From Bacteroidota bacterium (GTDB lineage: Bacteria; Bacteroidota; Rhodothermia; Rhodothermales; UBA10348): a DNA stretch of 11,837 nucleotides. The stretch spans positions 1-11,837 of the forward strand of contig JAHEEH010000018.1 in assembly GCA_024640835.1 (NCBI GenBank), given 5' to 3'. The notes under the pieces were generated by a model that was not told the origin of the DNA, ran no database searches, and saw only the letters and a program-made list of their open reading frames with translations. Shown here piece after piece: positions 1 to 7,096 of the stretch (positions are counted from its first letter, which is position 1; each line of letters begins with the position of its first letter). The translations under genes were made by a program, and so were the position numbers.

Positions 1-765
1 CCACACGATGAGGGCAGGGAAGAACATCAGCACCTGGTCCAGCAGGAATCCCGACACCCGAACGTGGACGAGCTGCGAGGTGGCGAGCTCGGACAGGTGG
101 GCAAGGACCGGGTAGCCGTGCCTCGCCTGCCAGAGCACGTTGGGAAAGACGACCAGGGCGGCCAACACGACCGCAGCGGCGGTCGATGCACTGAACAGAA
201 CACGCCGATGCCGCGTGAGCAAAACCGCCACGGCGAGCGACACGACGAAGACCACGATCGCATACTTGGTGAGCAGACCCAGGCCGATCACGGGTCCGAG
301 CGCCACGATCCAGCCGCGACGACCAGACGTCGCGTATCCCAGGGCACAGGCGGCGCCGCACGTCCACAGGAGGATATCGAACGAGACCGGCATGAACATC
401 GATCCGGACCGCAGCATCGCGGGCGAGACCAGCAGCGAGAAGCTCGCCACGGAGATCGCGACCGTCCTTCCTCCCATGCGATGGGCCATCCAGGCCGCGA
501 TCGTCATGGTCGCCGCACTCGCGAGAATGGACGGTAACCGGACCGCCACCGCTCCCGCGTCTGAAACCGACTGGATGAACCACGAAATCGCGCCGATCAC
601 GGGAGGCGTGGACCAGTATCCCCAGTCCAGGTGCCTTCCCAGCGCGAGGTACAGGTACTCGTCCCGATGAAGGTCCCACCCCTCCGGCACCATGAGGTGA
701 AGGGCGAGCTTCGCGGCCGCCCACACGACCAGGAGGAGCACCAGGTGGTGCTCCCGGCCCCGCAT
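1..765 (-). CDS. GT39/ArnT-like membrane glycosyltransferase (3' end cut by window edge)
   Basis: Only the first 255 codons are visible; the frame is open to the left edge. The protein is a polytopic membrane protein resembling the PMT/ArnT (GT39-type, GT-C fold) transferases, which move a sugar from a polyprenyl-phosphate donor to an acceptor on the outer face of the inner membrane. After a first helix (residues 8-24) comes the first external loop, with an acidic pair at D35-E36 and a segment reading HLDWGYWSTPP (about 45-55). The acidic pair is where this family carries its catalytic aspartate, and the DWGY...PP stretch is typical of it. At least five more hydrophobic stretches follow. The ATG at 765 lies 17 bp after the stop of the MGH1-like gene, so the two are probably cotranscribed. 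No strong Shine-Dalgarno is visible (GAG about 13 bases upstream). The acceptor is unknown: lipid, glycan or protein are all possible. Family placement is fairly sure; function is not. Confidence 0.82.
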   Translation of the reverse strand, partial: MRGREHHLVLLLVVWAAAKLALHLMVPEGWDLHRDEYLYLALGRHLDWGYWSTPPVIGAISWFIQSVSDAGAVAVRLPSILASAATMTIAAWMAHRMGGRTVAISVASFSLLVSPAMLRSGSMFMPVSFDILLWTCGAACALGYATSGRRGWIVALGPVIGLGLLTKYAIVVFVVSLAVAVLLTRHRRVLFSASTAAAVVLAALVVFPNVLWQARHGYPVLAHLSELATSQLVHVRVSGFLLDQVLMFFPALIVW

Positions 766-782
766 GCCCGGGGTGACCGATC

Positions 783-3290
783 TCAGTTCGTCGGCAGCTC
801 GGACCACAGCCTGATCTCGGAAACACCGGCACGGGCCGGCAGGGGGTGATCGAACACGATCCGGACCGCGCTCGTCCTGACGGGCTCGAATCGGACCGTG
901 TTCGCGGAAGATCCAACGGGAATCTCGGGAATGCGCGAGACTTCCGCGACCCCGGTCCAGGTCCGTCCGGTTCGCGTCTCCACGCGGTAGGACGCGGGAG
1001 CACGCACGCCGCGACCGTCATCGTACAGGTAGATCTCCGCCGCCCCGACCGTTTCCGGACTGGCGAACTCGAGCGCTACCCAGTCGGAGGCCGCGGTGGA
1101 ACCGTACGCCGTCCAGCGATTCCGGGAGTAGCGCGTCAGGGCGATCACCCCGTCGTTGACCTGCTCGACGCGGTCTCCTTCCCACGTGAAGGACGCGGAG
1201 GCGCTCGCGCCGAGAGCGAGGTTCGGTGCGTCGGACGGGGGATCGCGCAGCGGCCCGTCCACCGGCCCCCAGGCCTCCAGCTCGGTCAGGCCGACCGCCG
1301 CACCGTCGAACGGCTCGAACTCGACCCGAACGGCCGGAGTGACCAGTGCCTCGAATTCCACGACGTTCGCCCGTCGACCGGCCGGCGAGGCCGGCATCCT
1401 CTCCCCATCCACCGGCACCCACGCCGTGTCGCGACGGGCGAGGATCCGGAAGTTCGCCGGTGGCCCGTGGATCCGGTCGTGCATGAAGTACAGGACGAGC
1501 TGCCGGATGGGTCGAGGAGCCCCGAAGTCCACCTGCAGCCAGTCCGACGCATGGGGCGATCCGGCATTGCTCCAGAAGTTCGGGGGCGACTCGTGGAACC
1601 ATCGGGAGCCGTCCTGTGCCCGGAAGGGAGGTGCTGCCGGGTCACTGAACGACGCGCTCGCGAACGGGAAATGTCCCCCGTCGTTGTTCACGGCGAAGTT
1701 GGCCGGATGGTCGACCGGCCCGATCGGTCCGGGCTCGAACGGCACTTCCAGTGGGCCCAGGTCCGGCCTGGAGGCGACCCGCTCCCCGTCGAGGAGAACG
1801 GAAAGACCGCTTCCCCTGCCGTAGCGGCTCCCGTCGCGGTCCCAGAGAACGGACAGCACCCGCCCCCGGTACAGCACGTCGTCGAGCGCGAACCAGTCCC
1901 ATTCGTCCGGTGCGAGGGGATGCACGGCGATCACGTCGTCGGCCCGCGGTCTGAGGCCCACGAGGCCGGTAATCACCAGGTCGTTGAATCCCGAGTGGAA
2001 GTAGTGTTCGCTGTGGTAGAAGGTGTCGTGCCCGTCCCACGACCCCGTGAACGGATCGGCGGCCTCCGCGACGTACGGGCTTCCGTCCTTGTCGTGAAGC
2101 CGCGCGTACGAACGCAGCAGATCCACGTACTCCTCCTTCGTCACCACGTCCTGGTCGTAATCGATCAGGAGGTTCGCCAGGGCCGCGAGGGTCTGCGTGG
2201 TGGCATAGGGCCACTGGTTGCCGCTCCACACGCAACACGTGGGCGATACGAAGAACTGGGGGTCGCCCCGCTCCACGGTGGTCGGCCCGAACGGAGCGGC
2301 GAAATGCGACGTGTCGGCGAGGACACGCCAGGCCCGCTCGTAGCCGTTCGTGGGCACGTGGAACTGCCACGGGACGAATCCGATCTCCTCGCGTCCGTGC
2401 GGGTCGCCGGCGAACGGACCCGTCTGGTAGGTGAGGCTCCTGCCGCTAATGCCGTCCTTCTCGTCACGCGCAAACTGGTGGAAGAAGAACTCCCGCTCCG
2501 GATCCCACAGCTCGTCCAGGATCCGCTGCCTCAGATCCTCCGCCCGTGCCGCGTAGTCGGCTGCCCCGGCAGCGTCCCCGAGCAGGGCCGCGGCGTTCGA
2601 AATGGCCCTCGCATCGGCCACGAGGTAGCTGTTCAGCGTCGGACGGTACCCTTCCGCACCCGAGAACTCGTCGACCGTCAGGCGGCTGTTGATGTTCGTC
2701 TCCATGCCGTCGTGCATGCCGTCCCACCGAAACATGCGATGGTCCGCGTCCCAGCGCTCCGCGGTCCAGCCGGCGTACTGCGCCTCCATGTACGGGAGCA
2801 CCGTGCGCAGGAAGTCCCGGTCCCCGGTGACCAGGTACGTGGCCCACATCGCATCGGCGTACCAGTTCGAATAGCTCCGCGGCTCGGCTCCAGGCGTCTC
2901 GAACCAGTATCGGGCGAAGTCGTCGATGATGCGCCGGTCCTTGAGCCACCGGACCTCGTAGTGCTGGTGACCCAGCGGGCAGCTGATACCGCCGTACGAT
3001 CCCGACCAGAAGGGCCGGTCGATGAACTCGGTGAACAGGTAGCCCGTCGACGGTGATCCGTACGTGAGGTGCTTGGTCACGACCTCCCATCGGTACCACC
3101 AGGTGCGGTCGATGAGCGGATCCGGCGATTCGAAGAACGGCACGTTGGCCGCATACCAGTCGAAATCCTGGTTGTCCCAGAAGGCCTGGCGACCGAGCAC
3201 CTCCTCCTTGTCGAGCACCGTCCGATCCGGTGTCCGACAGGAGGCGCCGAGCAGAAGACCCACGAACAGCAGGAATCGAATGCGGGCCAT
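783..3290 (-). CDS. MGH1/GH63-like (alpha/alpha)6 glycoside hydrolase lipoprotein with two discoidin-like domains
   Basis: 835 residues. The N-terminus is a short basic segment and hydrophobic core ending LLGASC, a usable lipobox with Cys18, so it is probably an exported lipoprotein. Residues about 40-447 look like a six-hairpin (alpha/alpha)6 barrel of the mannosylglycerate-hydrolase-like/GH63 kind. Signs are WYADAMWATYLVTGD (143-157), the acidic DGMHDGME run (190-197, likely general-acid region), SYLVADARAISNAA (221-234), ELWDPE (260-265) and the late EHYFHSGFNDL segment (428-438). A small beta region (about 450-530) follows, then two F5/8-type-C-like beta sandwiches, about 530-675 and 690-832. 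Each ends in a strand where VRVEFEP or VRIVFD leads to an LTELEAWG or VSEIRLWS terminus. Such domains usually bind sugars or surfaces. The enzyme is expected to invert a glycosidic bond outside the cytoplasm. Substrate is unknown; glucosyl, mannosyl and other linkages occur in this clan. The ATG at 3290 places the signal peptide correctly. It heads the unit that continues into the GT39-like gene. Confidence 0.85.
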   Translation of the reverse strand: MARIRFLLFVGLLLGASCRTPDRTVLDKEEVLGRQAFWDNQDFDWYAANVPFFESPDPLIDRTWWYRWEVVTKHLTYGSPSTGYLFTEFIDRPFWSGSYGGISCPLGHQHYEVRWLKDRRIIDDFARYWFETPGAEPRSYSNWYADAMWATYLVTGDRDFLRTVLPYMEAQYAGWTAERWDADHRMFRWDGMHDGMETNINSRLTVDEFSGAEGYRPTLNSYLVADARAISNAAALLGDAAGAADYAARAEDLRQRILDELWDPEREFFFHQFARDEKDGISGRSLTYQTGPFAGDPHGREEIGFVPWQFHVPTNGYERAWRVLADTSHFAAPFGPTTVERGDPQFFVSPTCCVWSGNQWPYATTQTLAALANLLIDYDQDVVTKEEYVDLLRSYARLHDKDGSPYVAEAADPFTGSWDGHDTFYHSEHYFHSGFNDLVITGLVGLRPRADDVIAVHPLAPDEWDWFALDDVLYRGRVLSVLWDRDGSRYGRGSGLSVLLDGERVASRPDLGPLEVPFEPGPIGPVDHPANFAVNNDGGHFPFASASFSDPAAPPFRAQDGSRWFHESPPNFWSNAGSPHASDWLQVDFGAPRPIRQLVLYFMHDRIHGPPANFRILARRDTAWVPVDGERMPASPAGRRANVVEFEALVTPAVRVEFEPFDGAAVGLTELEAWGPVDGPLRDPPSDAPNLALGASASASFTWEGDRVEQVNDGVIALTRYSRNRWTAYGSTAASDWVALEFASPETVGAAEIYLYDDGRGVRAPASYRVETRTGRTWTGVAEVSRIPEIPVGSSANTVRFEPVRTSAVRIVFDHPLPARAGVSEIRLWSELPTN

Positions 3291-3431
3291 GGCAGGATCT
3301 CATCGCGGTCGGCTCATAGTACGGTTTTCGGTGGTAGATGCCGTGCCCCCGATGCTGCATGAAATGACGGTGCAGCCGATCCCCGTCCACCATCGGACGG
3401 TATATTGATGATCATCTATATCCGCGGCGCC
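3291..3431. other. Divergent intergenic region between MGH1-like hydrolase and thioredoxin-fold gene
   Basis: This 141-bp spacer is the only sizeable non-coding stretch in the window and must carry the start signals of both divergent units. It is more AT-rich than its surroundings near 3400-3422. For the minus-strand hydrolase a -10-like TACTAT (complement of 3316-3321) lies 25 bases before the ATG, but no TTGACA-like -35 is seen at 16-18 bases. On the plus strand TATATT at 3401-3406 could be a -10 for the cassette, again without a good -35. A 6-bp inverted repeat, GCTGCA (3354-3359) and TGCAGC (3371-3376), is present and may be chance. Promoter assignments are weak. Confidence 0.5.
3402..3421. 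promoter_or_regulatory. 20-bp near-perfect palindrome, candidate metalloregulator (ArsR/SmtB-type) operator
   Basis: The sequence ATATTGATGATCATCTATAT reads almost the same on both strands: the core GATGATCATC is a perfect palindrome and the ATAT ends match, with a single mismatched pair at 3406/3417. It overlaps the TATATT that could serve as a -10 and ends 10 bases before the ATG at 3432, an ideal position for a repressor. Short AT-ended dyads of this size are the usual binding sites of ArsR/SmtB-type repressors, which often control permease genes of the DUF318/ArsP family. No such regulator is encoded in the window, so the link is inferred from position and family habit. Confidence 0.45.
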
Positions 3432-3674
3432 ATGAAAGACATCAGGGTACTCGGAACCGGCTGTCCCAACTGCAACCGGCTGGTCGAGCGGACCAGGGAG
3501 GCCGTCGATGCCCTGGGGATCGAAGCCACCATCACGAAGGTGACCTCCATTCCGGACATCATGGCGTACGGCGTCATGTCGACGCCGGCTCTCGTCGTGG
3601 ACGGAACCGTGGTGCTGGCCGGTCGCGTTCCGCTCGCGCGCGACCTGGAGCGCCTGCTCGTGGGAACGGACTGA
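3432..3674 (+). CDS. Small thioredoxin-fold protein with CPNC motif (redox-active disulfide protein 2 / TM0996 type)
   Basis: 80 residues, the usual size for this stand-alone thioredoxin-like family. It opens with a beta strand (KDIRVLG) followed by GTGCPNC, the redox CxxC at residues 11-14, and has the cis-proline signature STPALVVDG at about 53-61. No signal peptide is seen, so it should be cytoplasmic. Proteins of this family are often encoded beside DUF318 permeases and ArsR-type repressors, where they may pass or reduce thiol-bound metals or metalloids; the actual substrate is not established. I chose the ATG at 3432 because homologous proteins start right before the first strand. In-frame TTG 3405 and ATG 3408 lie upstream with a weak GGACGG before them, but would place the start inside the palindrome. 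The stop is 6 bp from the permease ATG, so the two genes are very likely translated from one message. Confidence 0.88.
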   Translation: MKDIRVLGTGCPNCNRLVERTREAVDALGIEATITKVTSIPDIMAYGVMSTPALVVDGTVVLAGRVPLARDLERLLVGTD

Positions 3675-3680
3675 AGCGCC

Positions 3681-4622
3681 ATGCTCGAGTGGATCGCTGA
3701 CGCCGTCGCAGGTCTCGTGTCCGGCCCCGGGGCCGCCGCGTCGGCCGTGCATTTCTTCGTGTACGAGACGCTCAAGATCGGGCTGCTGCTCCTGGTCGTG
3801 ACGCACGTGATGGGGGCGGTCAACGTCTTCTTCCCGGTCGAGAGGGTCCGGACCCTGATCGCGTCGGGGAGAATGCGCGGCTTCGAACACCTGGCGGCCG
3901 CCGGCTTCGGGGCCGTCACCCCGTTCTGCAGCTGCTCCTCCATCCCGCTCTTCATCGGCTTCCTTCAGGGACGTATTCCGCTGGGAGTCACGTTTTCGTT
4001 CCTGATCACGTCGCCTCTCGTGAACGAGGTCGCGCTCGCCCTCTTCCTGGGCATGTTCGGATGGAAGGTGACCGTCGTGTACGCGGTATCCGGTATCCTT
4101 CTGGGCACGACTCTCGGCATGGTTCTCGGCCGCCTCGATCTCGAGAAGGACGTCGAGGACTGGGTGTGGGCCATAGCGGAGAAGCAGGCCACCGAGGCGG
4201 CGCGGCGCACGACCGGACGGCTTCGTGCCATCAGCGAGGACGCGTTCGGAATCGTCCGAAAGATCGCCCCGTACGTTCTGGCCGGCATCGCGGTCGGATC
4301 GGTCATCCACGGATACGTGCCGACCGGGTACTTCGAGTCCTGGCTCGCCGAGTCCAACCCGTTCGGCGTCCCCCTGTCGGTAGCCGTGGCAATTCCCATG
4401 TACTCGTCCGCTTCAGGGATCATTCCGGTGGTTGGTGCGCTCGTCTCGAAGGGAGTACCCCTCGGCACGGCCATGGCCTTCATGATGGCCGCGGTCGGTC
4501 TTTCGCTGCCCGAAGCGCTGATCCTGCGCAAGGTGATGCGGCCGCGCCTGCTCGGCGCGTTCTTCGGATCGGTCGCCCTGTCGATCGTCGGACTGGGGTA
4601 CCTGTTCAACCTGGTCTACTGA
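3681..4622 (+). CDS. DUF318/ArsP/SO_0444-type permease
   Basis: 313 residues, typical length for the family (PF03773). It has about eight to ten hydrophobic segments in two halves, separated by a charged cytoplasmic stretch at about 151-195 (rich in E, K and R). The first half carries the family hallmark PFCSCSSIP at 81-89, with Cys83 and Cys85, followed by IPLGVTFSFLITSPLVNEVAL. The second half repeats the pattern in degenerate form (PMYSSASGIIP at 239-249, then VPLGTAMAFMMA), without cysteines, which suggests an internal duplication. Characterised relatives export methylated trivalent arsenic (ArsP) or are described as Cu/Zn efflux proteins (SO_0444), so metal or metalloid efflux across the inner membrane is the best guess. 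The cysteine pair fits soft-metal binding. It pairs with the CPNC protein just upstream. Its stop codon overlaps the end of the convergent GH2-B gene by 7 bp. The ion carried cannot be decided from sequence. Confidence 0.9.
   Translation: MLEWIADAVAGLVSGPGAAASAVHFFVYETLKIGLLLLVVTHVMGAVNVFFPVERVRTLIASGRMRGFEHLAAAGFGAVTPFCSCSSIPLFIGFLQGRIPLGVTFSFLITSPLVNEVALALFLGMFGWKVTVVYAVSGILLGTTLGMVLGRLDLEKDVEDWVWAIAEKQATEAARRTTGRLRAISEDAFGIVRKIAPYVLAGIAVGSVIHGYVPTGYFESWLAESNPFGVPLSVAVAIPMYSSASGIIPVVGALVSKGVPLGTAMAFMMAAVGLSLPEALILRKVMRPRLLGAFFGSVALSIVGLGYLFNLVY
4616..4622. other. 7-bp convergent overlap of permease and GH2-B stop codons
   Basis: The plus-strand TGA of the permease (4620-4622) and the minus-strand TAG of GH2-B (4618-4616) lie within seven bases, so each gene's end is encoded inside the other. 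There is no room for a terminator between them: each transcript must end inside the opposite gene, or run on and be antisense to it. Confidence 0.9.
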
Positions 4623-7096
4623 CCGTGCGGCACGGTGCGCGGGGCCGGCGCCGGCAGTACACCGACATCGATCGACGCTCCCTCCAGCCCCTCGGCGACG
4701 GCGGTCACCCGGATCGTCCCGGCCTCCGCCCCCGACTGGACGAGAGCCATTGCGAGACCGTTGAAGGTCGTGCGCCCTGGCGCCTGGAACGAGCCGTGGT
4801 CCGCCGGATTGCCGTTGCCAACGGCCAGCAGGCTCCCTGCACCTGTGACCTCGAACGTGATCGGAACTGCCGCCGTCGGGACCACATTGCCCTCGGAGTC
4901 GACCACCTCGACCTGCACGTGTGCAACGTCCCTGACGTTCGACAGGATCGTTTCCCGATCTGACGTCAGGCGTAGCGCGGCGGGCGGGCCGGTGGTCCGG
5001 ATCTCCCGGGTGAAGACGACCTCCCCGGCCTTCCTGCCGACGGCCCGCAGCGTGCCCGACTCGTACGGGACGTCCCAGGTCAGGTGGAGGTCCGCGGTCG
5101 TCGGCATGACCGGACGCGGGTCGTAGCAGTTCCAGCAGCCCGACGTTCCCTGCCTGGGAAACGCGATCACCTTCTCCCCGATGAACCGGTCGTTCAGGAA
5201 GAGCTCCACCGCGTCGACGTTGGTGTAGGCGATGACCGGGATGGTCTGCCCTTCCCGTCCCTCCCAGTTCCAGTGCGGGAACAGGTGCAGCATCGGCTCG
5301 GTCGTCCAGCGGCTCTGGTAGAACCAGTAGCCGTCGTCCGGGAAGCCGACCAGGTCGATGACCCCGGAAGTCGAGCTCTTTCGCGGCCAGCGTGACTCGC
5401 CCAGGTAGTCGATGCCCGTCCACATGAAGTCGCCCGCGAACCAGTCGTTGAGCGAGACGAATTTCCAGAGCTGCTCGGCATTGATCATGCTCCGGGTGTA
5501 GAACGGGGCCGGGCGATCGGGGTCGGTACCGAGGGAGTACTCTCCGCGCGTTCCACGGACCGATCCGCTCTCGGTCCCGATGTGCTTCCAGTCCGGGTAC
5601 TTCTGCCGATCCGGCCAGGCGTACAGTTCCCGGCGCTCGTGCCACCGGTCCACGTAGTTGTATCCGACCACGTCCAGCAGTTCGCGGAATCCGACCGTCG
5701 TTGCACCGTCGTCGGCGGCGATGTGGTCGTTGCCGGTGGTGATGGGCCTCGTGGGATCCTCGCGCTTCGCGATGTCGCGAAGCCGTCGCAACACGTCCTC
5801 GCCACCGGGCGCATGCTGCTCGCCGATTTCGTTGCCCATGCTCCAGAGCACGACCGACGGATGATTGCGGTCACGGCGGATGAAGTCCGTGAGATCGCGT
5901 TCGGACCACTCGTCGAAGTACACGTGGTAGCCGTACTCGACCTTGCCGTGCGTCCATTCGTCGAACGCCTCGTTCATGACCAGAAAGCCCATCTCGTCCG
6001 CGAGGTCCATGAACTCCGGGGCCATCGGGTTGTGGGCCGTGCGAATGGAGTTCGTGCCCATGTCCTTCAGAATCCCGAAACGCCTGCGCCAGACCGCCTC
6101 CGGTACGGCCGCCCCGACGGGCCCGCCGTCGTGATGCAGGTTCACGCCCCGCATGAGCACCTTCTGCCCGTTCAGGAGGAAGCCGCGGTCTGCGTCGAAG
6201 GCGATCGACCGGATTCCGAACCGCGTTTCGACGGCATCGACGGGACGCTCGTCCACGAGGATTTCCTGGCGAAGCGTGTAGAGAGCGGGCGTGTCGGGTG
6301 ACCACAGGGCCGGACCGGGAACCTCCAACCCAAGTACCCCACCCTGCTGGTGTTCGATCTGTTCGCCGGCCCCTGCCGTCAGAAGGGCCCGTGCGCCGGT
6401 CACACGCTCACCGGCTGCATCCAGGATCGTGCTCCGGAGCACGAACTCCAGTTCCTCGGCCAATTCGTTGTCGATCCGCGTCCGTACGGAGACCGTAGCC
6501 GCGCTCGAATCTGCCGATGATGTCGTGACCGTCGTGCCCCAGTGTGCGATGTGAATCGGCGGCACGAGAGACATCCACACGTGCCGGTAGATCCCGCTGC
6601 CCGTGTACCAGCGCGAGTTGGGCTGTTTCGAGTTGTCGACGCGGACCGCGACCACGTTCGTGCCGTCGACCAGATGCTCCGTCACGTCGTACATGAACCC
6701 GATGTAGCCGTAGGGCCGGTGCCCGACATGCACGCCGTTGACCCAGACGTCGCTGTTCTGGTGCACGCCGTCGAACTCCAGCCACACCCGTCTATCACCC
6801 GGGTTCACGGCGAACGTGCGCCGGTACCACCCGACACCCGTCGGCAGATACCCGCCGCGGCCGGTGGTGGCGGCGTTCTCGTCGTAAGGTCCCTCGATGG
6901 ACCAGTCGTGCGGCACGTCCACCACCCGCCAGCCGGAATCGTCGAAACCGGTAGCCTCGGCACCGGACGGATCGCCGGTCGTGAATCGCCATCCGTAATC
7001 CATGAGCAGGCGGTCTCGCGACGAGTCGTCCTGTCGGGCACGGCAGGTGCCGACCAGCAGGAACGCGAGCATCAGCAGGGTCGGGTATCGTTTCAT
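4616..7096 (-). CDS. GH2 family glycosidase, beta-galactosidase type, with DUF4982 and C-terminal domain 5 (GH2-B)
   Basis: 826 residues. An export signal (KRYPTLLMLAFLLVGTC) ends at Cys18. The lipobox is imperfect because Thr precedes the Cys, so either lipoprotein or ordinary Sec cleavage is possible. Domains in order: GH2 sugar-binding jelly roll about 33-180 (with DVWVNGVHVG at 116-125), Ig-like domain about 185-295, TIM barrel about 300-595, DUF4982 about 618-695 and GH2 C-terminal domain 5 about 705-813 (with VGNGNPADHG). The acid/base Glu is E423 in WSMGNEIGEQ, and the nucleophile is probably E509 in HIGTES. RGVNLHHDGG and IRTAHNP are also classic GH2 barrel motifs. This layout is common among retaining beta-galactosidases of polysaccharide-degrading bacteria, but other beta-linked sugars are possible. 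The ATG is preceded by AGG at 7-9 bases and overlaps the stop of GH2-A (ATGA), implying coupled translation. An odd CWNC (654-657) in the DUF4982 region could form a disulfide. Confidence 0.92.
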   Translation of the reverse strand: MKRYPTLLMLAFLLVGTCRARQDDSSRDRLLMDYGWRFTTGDPSGAEATGFDDSGWRVVDVPHDWSIEGPYDENAATTGRGGYLPTGVGWYRRTFAVNPGDRRVWLEFDGVHQNSDVWVNGVHVGHRPYGYIGFMYDVTEHLVDGTNVVAVRVDNSKQPNSRWYTGSGIYRHVWMSLVPPIHIAHWGTTVTTSSADSSAATVSVRTRIDNELAEELEFVLRSTILDAAGERVTGARALLTAGAGEQIEHQQGGVLGLEVPGPALWSPDTPALYTLRQEILVDERPVDAVETRFGIRSIAFDADRGFLLNGQKVLMRGVNLHHDGGPVGAAVPEAVWRRRFGILKDMGTNSIRTAHNPMAPEFMDLADEMGFLVMNEAFDEWTHGKVEYGYHVYFDEWSERDLTDFIRRDRNHPSVVLWSMGNEIGEQHAPGGEDVLRRLRDIAKREDPTRPITTGNDHIAADDGATTVGFRELLDVVGYNYVDRWHERRELYAWPDRQKYPDWKHIGTESGSVRGTRGEYSLGTDPDRPAPFYTRSMINAEQLWKFVSLNDWFAGDFMWTGIDYLGESRWPRKSSTSGVIDLVGFPDDGYWFYQSRWTTEPMLHLFPHWNWEGREGQTIPVIAYTNVDAVELFLNDRFIGEKVIAFPRQGTSGCWNCYDPRPVMPTTADLHLTWDVPYESGTLRAVGRKAGEVVFTREIRTTGPPAALRLTSDRETILSNVRDVAHVQVEVVDSEGNVVPTAAVPITFEVTGAGSLLAVGNGNPADHGSFQAPGRTTFNGLAMALVQSGAEAGTIRVTAVAEGLEGASIDVGVLPAPAPRTVPHGQ
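7093..7096 (-). other. ATGA stop/start overlap joining GH2-A and GH2-B
   Basis: The start codon of GH2-B and the stop of GH2-A share an ATGA read on the minus strand. This is a usual arrangement for reinitiation by the same ribosome, suggesting the two GH2 enzymes are made in linked amounts and used together. Confidence 0.9.

Noticed and set aside
64..670. Plus-strand open frames of 157 and 176 residues at the left end
   Set aside because: They are antisense to the GT39-like gene, which has clear membrane segments and family motifs; neither frame has a recognisable domain.
846..3056. 736-residue open frame on the plus strand opposite the MGH1-like gene
   Set aside because: It is antisense to a well-supported gene, has Arg/Pro/Gly/Val-rich composition without recognisable domains, and long antisense frames are expected in GC-rich codon usage.
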